Source of the DNA: an uncultured Pelagibacteraceae bacterium | GTDB lineage: Bacteria; Pseudomonadota; Alphaproteobacteria; Pelagibacterales; Pelagibacteraceae | Assembly: GCA_902523895.1 (NCBI GenBank) | Contig: CABZAZ010000004.1 | Coordinates: forward strand, 1-64,000 | DNA: 64,000 nt | Direction of reading: 5' to 3' | Part shown: positions 35,074 through 43,506 of the stretch, in pieces | Layout of the letters: every line of letters starts with the position of its first letter | How positions within the stretch are numbered: the first letter of the stretch is position 1 | Program-made: the position numbers and the translations under genes | The notes under the pieces: model-generated | Database searches by the model: none | Told to the model about the DNA's origin: nothing | What the model saw: the letters and a program-made list of their open reading frames with translations, nothing else

Positions 35074-36017
35074 TAAATTTGTGAAATTAAATTTTGAGTC
35101 TCTAAGTCATACAATTTAAAAAGAGTTTCTGCACTACTTAAATCGACCTCCTGAAATTTGACTCTGGAGCCAGGAGTTAATTGAACTAATTTATCATAAT
35201 CAGCACTTATAACGACGCCGATTTTAGGATATCCCCCTATAGTTCCATGATCTGAAAGCATGATTATTGGATTACCATCAGCCGGCACTTGTATCACCCC
35301 CTTAATTAAGCCCTCAGATCTAATATTAGTATCAATTATATTTTCTATTTTTTTTCCCTCTAATCTCATTCCCATACGATCAGATAATTTAGAAACTTTA
35401 AATTCATTTTTAAAAAAAATTTTCTTACCCTCTTCAGAAAAATAATTGAAATTTGTGCCTTTAATTACTCTAATATTTTCTATCTTTGTATTAACATAAT
35501 TTAGTTTTCTAAGCACAAAGTTATTATTAATTTCTTTAACATTAATTTTTTGGTTAACAGATAACTTTTCTCCATTATTGGATCCTAACTTTGCTTTAGT
35601 ATTAGTTGAACAACTAGACCATTGAAATTGTAAATCAAATGTACCACTGATTGCTATATATCCATAAACGGATTTATTAGTTGATAAAATATCTAGCTCG
35701 TCATAATTTTCTAAAATAAATGATTGATAACATTCTCCATCAATTAAATTATCACCTTTTTTAATTTTGAAACTGACATCGCCAGTAATAGCAATATTAA
35801 TTTTATCTCCATGATATTTCAAATGAGGGCCTTGATAAGCAAATTCTATCACTGGATCATTATGATCATTTCCAACAAGTTTATTAGCCAATAAATAATT
35901 TCTATTATCCATAGCTCCACTGAATGGGACTCCTATATGATAGAGATTGCTCCTTCCAAGATCTTGGAAAGTTGAATTAATACCTGCCCTTATAATTTCA
36001 AAATAATTTTTATTCAT
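35073..36017 (-). CDS. pxpC: 5-oxoprolinase subunit C (biotin-dependent carboxyltransferase fold)
   Basis: 314 residues of the KipA/AHS2 family: IIRAGINSTFQDLGRSNLYH and VPFSGAMDNRNYLLAN at the start, then SDRMGMRLEGKKI and the late IMLSDHGTIGGYPKIGVV. Together with PxpA and PxpB it forms the ATP-dependent enzyme opening 5-oxoproline to glutamate. It overlaps pxpB by 8 bp. 5-oxoproline arises from glutamine and glutathione turnover, and this window also encodes glutathione synthesis. Confidence 0.93.
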   Translation of the reverse strand: MNKNYFEIIRAGINSTFQDLGRSNLYHIGVPFSGAMDNRNYLLANKLVGNDHNDPVIEFAYQGPHLKYHGDKINIAITGDVSFKIKKGDNLIDGECYQSFILENYDELDILSTNKSVYGYIAISGTFDLQFQWSSCSTNTKAKLGSNNGEKLSVNQKINVKEINNNFVLRKLNYVNTKIENIRVIKGTNFNYFSEEGKKIFFKNEFKVSKLSDRMGMRLEGKKIENIIDTNIRSEGLIKGVIQVPADGNPIIMLSDHGTIGGYPKIGVVISADYDKLVQLTPGSRVKFQEVDLSSAETLFKLYDLETQNLISQI

Positions 36018-36684
36018 GATAATTTTGATATTTTTCTTTACTAATTCTTTTGAATGTAACTAAATCGCCCGGATTAATTAAATTGGGTTCTTTTTCTTTA
36101 GTGTTATCAAAAATATTTAATGGAGTATTTCCAATGATATTCCATCCCCCAGGGCTTTCAAAAGTGTAGATATTAGCGAATTGCTCAGTCAAACCAATTG
36201 AACCCTTTGGAACTTTAACCCTAGGAGTATCAAGACGTTTTGCTCTAAGATTTTCATCTAAATCTCCAAGAAAAGGCATTCCTGCAATAAAACCTGTCAT
36301 ATAGCAAAAAAATTCTTTTTCAAAAAAACTTTCATATATTTTTTCCTCTTTCATCTTTAGTTTTTCTTCTAATCTTTTTATGTCTAGAGAAAATTCTTTC
36401 TCACAACAAACAGGAATTTCAAATTTTTTATTTTGAATACTATCACCTTTAATAATCTCAATATTATCAATAATCTTTTTTAGTTTATTAAAATTAATTT
36501 TTTTAAGATCAAAAGAAATAATCAATTTATTATATGATGGGGTAAGATTATTTATTCCTGGAATATTTTTTTTTTGAATAGTTTTAAAGTATTTGATTAC
36601 GTGAGTGTTAATGTCTTTATTTATCTCTTTACCAAAATCACAATATAAAGCTGCGTCACCAAGATTTGATATATTTTTTATCAT
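36010..36684 (-). CDS. pxpB: 5-oxoprolinase subunit B (KipI family)
   Basis: 224 residues, AHS1/KipI domain: ISNLGDAALYCDFG at the start, the conserved GIPGVxExxPSY-like region GINNLTPSYNKLIISFD, MTGFIAGMPFLGDLDENL and RVKVPKGSIGLTEQFANIY with SPGGWNIIGNTPL. First gene of the minus-strand unit; its ATG is only 21 bp from the divergent pxpA ATG. The whole enzyme is therefore made from two back-to-back transcripts. Confidence 0.93.
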   Translation of the reverse strand: MIKNISNLGDAALYCDFGKEINKDINTHVIKYFKTIQKKNIPGINNLTPSYNKLIISFDLKKINFNKLKKIIDNIEIIKGDSIQNKKFEIPVCCEKEFSLDIKRLEEKLKMKEEKIYESFFEKEFFCYMTGFIAGMPFLGDLDENLRAKRLDTPRVKVPKGSIGLTEQFANIYTFESPGGWNIIGNTPLNIFDNTKEKEPNLINPGDLVTFKRISKEKYQNYHE

Positions 36685-36705
36685 GCCATGTTATACTGAA
36701 GAAAA

Positions 36706-37485
36706 ATGAGTATTGAAATTAATATAAATTGTGATTTAGGCGAGAAATCTAAACATCATTCTAATAAGCATGATCCTGAATTACTTGAGATAGTTAATTC
36801 AGCAAATATAGCATGTGGTTATCATGCAGGTGATGAGGAAACTATGAATCAAGTCGTAGAAATATCAAAAAAAAATGGTGTCAGTATAGGAGCACATCCA
36901 TCTTTTAATGATCCTGAAAATTTTGGGAGAGAACGAATGAATTTATCCTCTTCTGAATTAGAAAAATTAATAACTGATCAATATGAAATTCTTCAAACAA
37001 TTTCGTCTAACTATGGTGAAAATGTAACTCATATAAAACCACACGGAGCTTTAAATAATATGGCATGTGAAGATATTGATTTAGCAACGACTTTAGCAAC
37101 AGTAATTAAAAAAATAAATCCAGAGTTGATTTATTTAGTGCCAACTGGATCTAAAATGGAACAAGCTGCTAAAAAATTAGATATGAAAATTGCTTGTGAA
37201 ATATTTGCTGATAGAAATTATGAAGATGATGGAAATCTTGTATCAAGAAAAAAACCTCATGCTTTAATCACTGACCCAGAGCTAGCAAAAAAACATGTAT
37301 TAAAGATGGTACAAACTCAGTCACTTAATTGTCACAGTGGGAAACAAATACCTTGTGAAATCGATTCTGTATGTATACATGGCGATAATATTAGTTCTTT
37401 GGAAACAGCTAAATCTATAAGAAAAAATTTACTGGATAATGGACTAAAACTAGAAACATTAAATAAAATGAAAAAATTTATATGA
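36706..37485 (+). CDS. pxpA: 5-oxoprolinase subunit A (LamB/YcsF family)
   Basis: 259 residues with the family core ININCDLGEK, NSANIACGYHAGDEETM, GAHPSFNDPENFGR and THIKPHGALNNMA. The metal-binding deacetylase-like fold makes this the catalytic ring-opening partner of PxpBC. A TATACT element lies just ahead of the ATG, so the leader is very short. It overlaps the following TPR gene by 4 bp (ATGA). Confidence 0.94.
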   Translation: MSIEININCDLGEKSKHHSNKHDPELLEIVNSANIACGYHAGDEETMNQVVEISKKNGVSIGAHPSFNDPENFGRERMNLSSSELEKLITDQYEILQTISSNYGENVTHIKPHGALNNMACEDIDLATTLATVIKKINPELIYLVPTGSKMEQAAKKLDMKIACEIFADRNYEDDGNLVSRKKPHALITDPELAKKHVLKMVQTQSLNCHSGKQIPCEIDSVCIHGDNISSLETAKSIRKNLLDNGLKLETLNKMKKFI

Positions 37486-37970
37486 TTAAAAATTTACTAA
37501 TTTCACTATTTATATCTACTTTAGTAGTCTCAAGCTCATATGCTGCAGGATCGAGCGACAGTGGTTCCTCTAAAACTAAAACAAAATATGATATGGCAGT
37601 TACACATATTAAAGCAGCAAAAAATTTTGAAAAAAAAGATAAGTTAGAAAAAGCAAAAAAAAGTTATTTGAAAGCACAAAAATTATTGGTTCAATCTAAC
37701 AAAAATTTTCCAAATAAAGCTGATACATTAAATTATCTTGGTTTTACAACTCGAAAGCTTGGTGATTTTGAAAATGGTGAAAAATTTTATTTACAAGGAT
37801 TAAAAATTGATCCAAAGCATATAGGCATAAATGAATACCTTGGTGAACTATATGTAGCCACGAATAGACACAATCTTGCAGTTGAAAGACTTGAAGTTTT
37901 AAAAAGTTGTAATTGTAAAGAATATGACCAGTTAAAAGCAGTTATAGCTGGTGAAAAATCAAAATATTAA
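37482..37970 (+). CDS. Exported TPR-repeat protein
   Basis: 162 residues. Signal peptide MIKNLLISLFISTLVVSSSYA, then a Ser/Gly/Lys linker and three TPR-like helical repeats: KAAKNFEKKDKLEKAKKSYL, ADTLNYLGFTTRKLGDFENG and IGINEYLGELYVATNRHNLA, ending in a Cys pair KSCNCKEYDQL. Probably a periplasmic adaptor. ATGA coupling to pxpA ties its expression to 5-oxoproline use, but no direct role in that pathway can be inferred. Confidence 0.78.
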   Translation: MIKNLLISLFISTLVVSSSYAAGSSDSGSSKTKTKYDMAVTHIKAAKNFEKKDKLEKAKKSYLKAQKLLVQSNKNFPNKADTLNYLGFTTRKLGDFENGEKFYLQGLKIDPKHIGINEYLGELYVATNRHNLAVERLEVLKSCNCKEYDQLKAVIAGEKSKY

Positions 37971-37997
37971 TTACTAGTAATAGACAACAGAAATCTA

Positions 37998-38011
37998 ACA
38001 ATTATAATTGT
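37998..38011. repeat. 14-bp perfect palindrome
   Basis: ACAATTATAATTGT reads the same on both strands and lies in the 60 bp gap between the TPR gene and the TerC-family gene. It could be an operator for the latter or chance in AT-rich DNA. Confidence 0.25.
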
Positions 38012-38030
38012 CCTTTAAAATAATATTACC

Positions 38031-38642
38031 TTGTTAGAAGAATCACTCATACTCTTACAGATCATTTTCATTGATATTATCTTAGCTGCAGATAATGCAA
38101 TCATAATTGGTTTAATCGCTGCAAATTTTGTACCTAAAAATAGAAAATTAATTATTTTTTGGGGTGTAGTTGGTGCACTTGTTTTTAAAGTTTTATTCGC
38201 TATTTTTGCTACTTACCTTTTTCAGTTTTATTGGGTTAAAATAATTGGTGGTCTTCTTTTAATCTGGATTGTTAATGATCTAAGAAAAGATTTATTTGAA
38301 ATTAAAAAGATTAAATCACCTACTAAAAAATCAAAAGAACCTTCATTTATTAAAAGTATTTATAAAGTCCTTTTTGCAGATATAACTATTAGTTTTGATA
38401 ACGTCATTGGTGTTGTGGGTGCTGCAAAAGGTAACTTTGGTTATATGATGTTTGGACTGATCTTGTCAGTTGTTTTGACTGGTGCGTTAGCTACTTATTT
38501 AGCTAATTATATTCAAAGACATCTTTGGATTGCCTATATTGGTTTAGGTTTTATTTTGCTTGTAGCTTTACAGTTGATTATTGGTGGATTAAGTGATTAT
38601 GGTGTTTTATCAATTAATGAAACCTTTAAAAAATACTTCTAA
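38031..38642 (+). CDS. TerC family membrane protein (YjbE-like)
   Basis: 203 residues, six to seven spans. The family motifs with acidic residues inside the membrane are present: FIDIILAADNAIIIGLIA in the first helix and its counterpart ADITISFDNVIGVVGAAKG. These Asp residues bind metal in the TerC/Alx/YjbE group, members of which export manganese. It begins with TTG; no ATG fits. A yybP-ykoY riboswitch, often ahead of this subfamily, does not fit in the 60 bp gap. Function in metal efflux is an inference. Confidence 0.82.
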   Translation: MLEESLILLQIIFIDIILAADNAIIIGLIAANFVPKNRKLIIFWGVVGALVFKVLFAIFATYLFQFYWVKIIGGLLLIWIVNDLRKDLFEIKKIKSPTKKSKEPSFIKSIYKVLFADITISFDNVIGVVGAAKGNFGYMMFGLILSVVLTGALATYLANYIQRHLWIAYIGLGFILLVALQLIIGGLSDYGVLSINETFKKYF

Positions 38643-38651
38643 TCAAAAAAA

Positions 38652-39509
38652 TTGCCACTTAAACACTTACTCATTTTAATTTTCATAATGATTGCTCATG
38701 GAAGTGCGTTTCCTGTTGCTAAGCTAGCTCTTAATAATTCTGTTCCGCCTATTCTAATGGCATCATTAAGAATGGGATTAGTATTTTTATTACTAATACC
38801 TTTTTGGAAATTTAAATTACCAAATAAGAAGTTTATCAAACCTTTAATTTTATTTTCAATATCTATGGGTGTTTTAGTTTATGTATTTATGAATTTGTCG
38901 TTATTTCATTCCTCAATAATTACTCCTATAATTTTTGGATCTCAACTTGCGATACCGTTTGGAATACTTGCAAGCGCGTTTTTATTAAATGAAAATATTA
39001 GTAAAAATAAATGGATTTTGATTTTCACATCATTTGTTGGAATAGTCATAATCTTTTTTGATCCGAAATTAACAGAAAACTATTTAGGTTTATTTTTTGC
39101 TAGTCTTATGGCTTTATTTTTTGGACTAGCACAAGTTTATTCCCGGCAACTAAAAGAGCTGCCAATAAGTATGATAAATGCCAGTACAGGTATTTTTGGT
39201 TTTATAATACTCATAATTATTTCAGTTTTAATTGAGGGTAATGTTCAAGAAAACATTGAGAAAATAAATTTTGAGTCGTGGATGCTCATATCTTATCAAG
39301 CAGTGATAGTATCTTTATGTGCACACCTGCTGATGTTTTATCTCTATAAATTTTATACTGTTGGTAAGATTTTTCCTTTTTATTCTCTCTTTCCAATATT
39401 TGGAATAATTCTTACATATCTAGTTTTTGGTGAAGTGCCGACTATTTTGTTCATATTGGGTGGAATAATAGTAATTACTTCAGTGTTTTTTCTACATAAA
39501 ATTAAATAA
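38652..39509 (+). CDS. EamA/DMT family transporter
   Basis: 285 residues in two EamA repeats with ten spans: MIAHGSAFPVAKLALN at the start and GKIFPFYSLFPIFGIILTYL in the second half. The start appears to be the TTG at 38652, only 9 bp after the TerC-family stop, so both are probably on one message. No substrate evidence. Confidence 0.83.
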   Translation: MPLKHLLILIFIMIAHGSAFPVAKLALNNSVPPILMASLRMGLVFLLLIPFWKFKLPNKKFIKPLILFSISMGVLVYVFMNLSLFHSSIITPIIFGSQLAIPFGILASAFLLNENISKNKWILIFTSFVGIVIIFFDPKLTENYLGLFFASLMALFFGLAQVYSRQLKELPISMINASTGIFGFIILIIISVLIEGNVQENIEKINFESWMLISYQAVIVSLCAHLLMFYLYKFYTVGKIFPFYSLFPIFGIILTYLVFGEVPTILFILGGIIVITSVFFLHKIK

Positions 39510-39584
39510 TTTGCTTATTGCAACTTTTTATAAATCAGATTTAATTTGGTTTTTAAAAATTGTTAACAATAAAAGAGGATAATA

Positions 39585-40766
39585 ATGAAAAAACTAATTG
39601 TAGCTGCATTTATATTTGTTTCTACTTTTACAACAAATGTTTTTGCAGAAGTAAAAATGGGAATTATATTAGGATTTACAGGTCCAATTGAATCCCTTAC
39701 ACCCGCAATGGCAGCATCTGCTGAGCTTGCTTTTAAAGAAGCATCAGATTCTGGATCATTACTTGGTGGTGAAAAAATTTCAGTTGTAAGAGCAGACTCA
39801 ACTTGTGTTGATTCAGCTGCAGCAACAGCAGCAGCCGAAGGTGTTATTGCACAGGGTGTTGCAGCAATTATGGGAGCTGACTGTTCAGGTGTAACAGGTG
39901 CGATTGCAACTAATGTTGCAGTACCAAACGGTGTTGTAATGATTTCGCCTTCAGCAACATCTCCAGGTTTAACAACTCTTGATGATAAAGGATACTTTTT
40001 TAGAACAGCTCCTTCAGATGCAAGAGGTGGTCAAATCTTAGCAGATGTCACAAAAGACAGAAAAATTAAGAGTGTGGCAATTACATACACAAATAACGAC
40101 TATGGGAAAGGTTTAGCGGATGTTTATAAAGCAGCTGTTGAGGCTCATGGTATTAAGGTGACTACAGTAACTGCACACGAAGATGGCAAAGCAGACTATT
40201 CATCTGAAGTAGCAACGCTTGCTTCAGCAGGTGGAGATGCAGTAGCGGTAATAGGCTACTTAGACCAAGGTGGTAAAGGTATAATTCAAGCATCTTTAGA
40301 CTCTGGTGCATTTGATAGATTTATTTTATCAGATGGTATGATTGGTCAATCATTAGTTGATGCATTTGGAAAAGATTTGAATAAATCTTTTGGTTCATTA
40401 CCTGGTTCAACTGGAAAAGGAGCTGGAGTATTTGCTAAAGTTGCAAGTGCTGCTGGTATAGATAGTTCTGGTCCATACACAGGAGAATCTTATGATGCTG
40501 CCGCTTTAATAGTTTTAGCCATGCAAGCAGGTAACTCAACTGATAGAGCATCAATTGCAAAAAATGTAATGGATGTTGCTAATGGTCCTGGAACAAAAAT
40601 TTACCCAGGTGAACTTAAAAAAGGTTTAGATCTATTGGCTAAAGGTAAAAAAGTTGACTACGAAGGTGCAACTGGAGTTACTTTTACAAGCGTCGGTGAA
40701 GCTGAAGGTTCTTTCTTAGAACAAGAAGTTAAAGGCGGAAAATTCAAAACTAAAAAACAAAGATAA
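39585..40766 (+). CDS. Periplasmic binding protein of Liv-type ABC transporter
   Basis: 393 residues; signal peptide ending FTTNVFA, then the peripla_BP_6 fold with GIILGFTGPIESLTPAMAAS, VIMGADCSG-like AAIMGADCSGVTGAIAT and IAYTNNDYG-like AITYTNNDYGKGL. AGAGGAT lies 6 bp before the ATG. It ends with a strong terminator. The likely partner is the livGFHM operon at 42136-46012 on the other strand, since no other binding-protein gene lies there; that pairing is inference. Ligand probably an amino acid. Confidence 0.88.
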   Translation: MKKLIVAAFIFVSTFTTNVFAEVKMGIILGFTGPIESLTPAMAASAELAFKEASDSGSLLGGEKISVVRADSTCVDSAAATAAAEGVIAQGVAAIMGADCSGVTGAIATNVAVPNGVVMISPSATSPGLTTLDDKGYFFRTAPSDARGGQILADVTKDRKIKSVAITYTNNDYGKGLADVYKAAVEAHGIKVTTVTAHEDGKADYSSEVATLASAGGDAVAVIGYLDQGGKGIIQASLDSGAFDRFILSDGMIGQSLVDAFGKDLNKSFGSLPGSTGKGAGVFAKVASAAGIDSSGPYTGESYDAAALIVLAMQAGNSTDRASIAKNVMDVANGPGTKIYPGELKKGLDLLAKGKKVDYEGATGVTFTSVGEAEGSFLEQEVKGGKFKTKKQR

Positions 40767-40786
40767 TTTTTTATCTTTAAGAAATT

Positions 40787-40821
40787 AAACCCCTAACATT
40801 AATTTGTTAGGGGTTTTTTTT
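40787..40821 (+). terminator. Rho-independent terminator after the binding-protein gene
   Basis: AAACCCCTAAC (40787-40797) and GTTAGGGG (40806-40813) form a stem around ATTAATTT, followed by a run of nine T. It ends the binding-protein transcript and insulates the operon that starts at 40869. Confidence 0.92.
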
Positions 40822-40833
40822 CATAAAAAAATA

Positions 40834-40862
40834 TTGGTCCATTAGCAGTCAACTGATATAAT
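40834..40862 (+). promoter_or_regulatory. Promoter of the four-ORF operon, probably leaderless
   Basis: TTGGTC at 40834-40839, a spacer of exactly 17 bp and a perfect TATAAT at 40857-40862. The ATG of the first gene begins 7 bp after the -10 box, which is where transcription should start, so the message would be leaderless. No ribosome binding site could fit. Confidence 0.65.
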
Positions 40863-40868
40863 TGTTTT

Positions 40869-41126
40869 ATGTCATCGTACCAAGAAATTTTAGATAAAGT
40901 TCCACAGTCTGTTAAAGATAAATTTTTAATAAAAAAAAGAGAAAGAGCTATTGAAATAGTTAAGGAAAAAATATCTAACTCAGGAAAAAGTATATCTGAT
41001 TTTGATGATGATGAAATGGAAGGGATGATTGCAGATGAAGAACAAAATCTTAAAGGTGATCAATTAAAAACAATTTTGTTTAGTTTATTAACAGCAGAAG
41101 GTCTCTCTTATTTAGCAAATCTTTAA
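40869..41126 (+). CDS. Unknown small acidic protein, first gene of a novel operon
   Basis: 85 residues, not recognised. Charged helices up to about residue 60 (VKDKFLIKKRERAIEIVKEK, DFDDDEMEGMIADEEQ), then a hydrophobic end TILFSLLTAEGLSYLANL. The last 37 residues align without gaps with the last 37 of the third protein of this operon; 12 positions are identical, among them Glu1, Gly30, Leu31, Tyr33, Leu34 and Leu37 of the block. No signal peptide. The next gene starts 1 bp after its stop. Function unknown. Confidence 0.65.
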   Translation: MSSYQEILDKVPQSVKDKFLIKKRERAIEIVKEKISNSGKSISDFDDDEMEGMIADEEQNLKGDQLKTILFSLLTAEGLSYLANL

Positions 41127-41127
41127 A

Positions 41128-41556
41128 ATGTATAAAAAAAGTTTGTTTGCAATAATTAGTACAAAGATCTTATTTTTTTTTAAACCTGAGCTTAAGAAAG
41201 TGTTTAGGAATATAATCTTGTGTTCATTATTTATAATATTATTAATATATTTTCACTCTGAGTATATTAACTGGTCCGAAATTTCTGGGAACAGTCAATA
41301 CTTGACTTTTTCATATATTTTAAAAAACATCTTAATATTATCATCTTTAATTTTATTATTTTTTAGTATCAAAAGATCAAAATTAAAAAATGATGGGTTC
41401 GATAAATTTAGAAACAAAGATCTAAAAAGGGATTATGATAAAAAACTAAGTTCAAATAATGATAATAAATCAGAGATAAACGATGAATACTTTGACAAAT
41501 TTAGAAATAAGAAAAGATTAAGAACCACACAAGAAATTAAACTTAACAAAAAATGA
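41128..41556 (+). CDS. Unknown two-span membrane protein
   Basis: 142 residues, not recognised. Two hydrophobic helices (about 27-42 and 63-81) and a basic, polar C-terminal half. That tail holds the heptamer FDKFRNK twice, at 91-97 and 122-128, in similar acidic/basic surroundings. A related FEKFRIK opens the next protein. The end overlaps the next gene by 4 bp (ATGA). It may hold its partners to the membrane; this is a guess. Confidence 0.65.
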   Translation: MYKKSLFAIISTKILFFFKPELKKVFRNIILCSLFIILLIYFHSEYINWSEISGNSQYLTFSYILKNILILSSLILLFFSIKRSKLKNDGFDKFRNKDLKRDYDKKLSSNNDNKSEINDEYFDKFRNKKRLRTTQEIKLNKK

Positions 41557-41966
41557 AAAAACAAAATGAAGTGGTTATATTTGAAAAGTTTAGAATAAAA
41601 CCTTCACAAAAAGAAAAAAAGGAAATTGATGCCTTAAAAATGGAGTTTAAGGAAACTCCAATCAAAACCACTGGTGCCATGTTATTTCTAGCTGTTGCCA
41701 CTCCATTTGCTGGGGAGGGTACCAAATTTTATAAAGAAACGGCATCTCAACTTGTAACAATATTTAAATCTTCAATTCGTGATGCTGCAATAAGTGATGT
41801 TGGACAAAGTATAAGAAAAAAAAATAAAAAAGCTTATCAATATAATGAAGAAGAGATAAAAAAACTTATACTTAAACAGGAAAGTAGAATTAAAAAAAAA
41901 GGTAGAATCGGTATTATGAAAAAACTTGTTACAGTATTAGGACTCGGCTATTTGCCATTTTTATGA
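41553..41966 (+). CDS. Unknown small basic protein sharing a C-terminal block with the operon's first protein
   Basis: 137 residues, not recognised. FEKFRIK at 10-16 recalls the repeats of the preceding protein. The middle TTGAMLFLAVATPFAGEGTK is moderately hydrophobic. The end, from EEEIKKLILKQESR to LGLGYLPFL, matches the end of the 85-residue protein at 40869 in length and pattern (GL-x-YL-x-x-L). It overlaps both neighbours with ATGA junctions. Function unknown. Confidence 0.65.
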   Translation: MKKQNEVVIFEKFRIKPSQKEKKEIDALKMEFKETPIKTTGAMLFLAVATPFAGEGTKFYKETASQLVTIFKSSIRDAAISDVGQSIRKKNKKAYQYNEEEIKKLILKQESRIKKKGRIGIMKKLVTVLGLGYLPFL

Positions 41967-42028
41967 TCGAAGTATTGATAGTTTTAGAATTAACTTTTTT
42001 AACATATAAATTATTAAGCGATAATTAA
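41963..42028 (+). CDS. 21-residue membrane microORF
   Basis: ATG overlaps the stop of the previous gene (ATGA) and opens 21 codons, MIEVLIVLELTFLTYKLLSDN, a single hydrophobic helix with a short polar end. The stop/start overlap continues the pattern of the operon. It may be a real translationally coupled peptide; its small size leaves chance open. Confidence 0.4.
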   Translation: MIEVLIVLELTFLTYKLLSDN

Positions 42029-42059
42029 TATAGATCCACTGTTTGGAAATAGATAGACT

Positions 42060-42131
42060 TTAAAAAAATAAATATTTATCTGCCATATATAAAGCCCAAG
42101 CTATCGCAGCACCTGTAATAATATATTTCAT
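42060..42131 (-). CDS. 23-residue membrane microORF after the second livM
   Basis: Four bases after the livM stop, an ATG at 42131 opens 23 codons, MKYIITGAAIAWALYMADK then LFF-rich end: one hydrophobic helix with small residues GAAIA. It parallels the 27-codon ORF after the first livM. It is the last frame of the livGFHM operon before convergence with the plus-strand operon. No family known to me. Confidence 0.35.
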   Translation of the reverse strand: MKYIITGAAIAWALYMADKYLFF

Positions 42132-42135
42132 AATT

Positions 42136-43506
42136 TTATTTTATTTCTATTTTTTCAGGAAGTATACCCTTTGGTCTATACCTCATAATTAATAATAAAC
42201 CTATTCCCATCATTAAAAATCTGAAATAAGGAACACTTTCAATTAAATGAACTTTCAAAAAATGTGTATCTTCTAAACCTGCTGTAGTTAGATTGACTAA
42301 ATATAATCCAATTGGTGCTGCCTCAATCCATAAGAACCAAACTACGAAACCTCCAAGAATTGCTCCAAAATTGTTTCCACTTCCACCAACAATAACCATT
42401 ACCCAAATTAAAAAAGTGTATCGCAAAGGTCTATAGCTCCCTGGTGTAAATAATCCATCTTGTGTTACAAGCATAGCTCCTGCAATCCCAACAATAGCTG
42501 AACCTAAAACAAAAATTAATAAATGTTGTTTAACTACATTTTTACCCATAGCGTTGGCAGCTTCTTCATTGTCTCTAATAGCTCTCATCATTCTTCCCCA
42601 AGGAGAGTAAAGAGCTTTCTGAGTTAAGATTAAAAGAATAATCACAACAACTAAAAATAAACCTGAATAGCAAAGTTTTACAAATACTGATGATCCTTCT
42701 ATTACAAATTGATTAAGTGCTGTTTGTCTTTCTGTGATATCAGAAATCAAAGCTAATTTTCCTGAGTTAAATTTTTCAACTAGATTTATAAACCATTCTA
42801 TTTCTTGTAAGTTAACTTCATATGGAGCAGGACGTTTTAATCCAATTACATTTTTAACACCTCTAGTTAGCCAATCTTCATGTTTTATAATTGCTATTAC
42901 TATTTCTGATATTAGTAATGTAGCTATTGCCAAATAATCAGCTCTTAAGCCTAATGCTACCTTGCCAATGACAAAGGCTAATCCACCTGCAAAGAAAGCT
43001 CCCACAATCCATGAAAAAATTATTGGAAGCCCTAGTCCACCTAGAAATCCAGTTCTTGCTGGATTTACTTCCTCAATTGCCTCAATACCAGGTTCAGAGA
43101 CAAGTCGTATAATAATTATACCTCCAATAATAATTGCAGCAATTATATAATTTCTAATTTTAGATTTTTGATATCTTTTAAGAACAAATCTAACAGCTAA
43201 AACAATTCCAATAATAAGAAATAGACTTAATAGAATGTTGATACCCCCTGCACTCCAAGCCTCTTGAACTGGATTAACAGAAATTAAAACTGCAGCTAGA
43301 CCACCTAATGCGGTAAAGCCCATTATTCCAAAGTTAATTAAACCAGCATAACCCCATTGAATATTAGCGCCCATCGTCATGACAGCTGAAATCAAACAAA
43401 GATTAAAAATAGATAAAGCAATATTCCAAGATTGAAATATACCAACAAGGATAATCAATCCCATCATAATACTGTAAGCTGCAATTACGTTTAAATTTTT
43501 TCTCAC
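42136..43506 (-). CDS. livM: ABC transporter permease LivM (large form)
   Basis: 456 residues, about 100 more than the first LivM. Marks: GANIQWGYAGLINFGIMGF, LGLRADYLAIATLLISEIV and the EAA-type loop RAIRDNEEAANAMGKNVVKQHLL. The extra length comes from additional membrane segments around 95-150 and a soluble stretch around 215-270. It overlaps livH by 4 bp. Forms the import pore with LivH. Substrate likely an amino acid, delivered by the binding protein encoded at 39585. Confidence 0.9.
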   Translation of the reverse strand: MRKNLNVIAAYSIMMGLIILVGIFQSWNIALSIFNLCLISAVMTMGANIQWGYAGLINFGIMGFTALGGLAAVLISVNPVQEAWSAGGINILLSLFLIIGIVLAVRFVLKRYQKSKIRNYIIAAIIIGGIIIIRLVSEPGIEAIEEVNPARTGFLGGLGLPIIFSWIVGAFFAGGLAFVIGKVALGLRADYLAIATLLISEIVIAIIKHEDWLTRGVKNVIGLKRPAPYEVNLQEIEWFINLVEKFNSGKLALISDITERQTALNQFVIEGSSVFVKLCYSGLFLVVVIILLILTQKALYSPWGRMMRAIRDNEEAANAMGKNVVKQHLLIFVLGSAIVGIAGAMLVTQDGLFTPGSYRPLRYTFLIWVMVIVGGSGNNFGAILGGFVVWFLWIEAAPIGLYLVNLTTAGLEDTHFLKVHLIESVPYFRFLMMGIGLLLIMRYRPKGILPEKIEIK

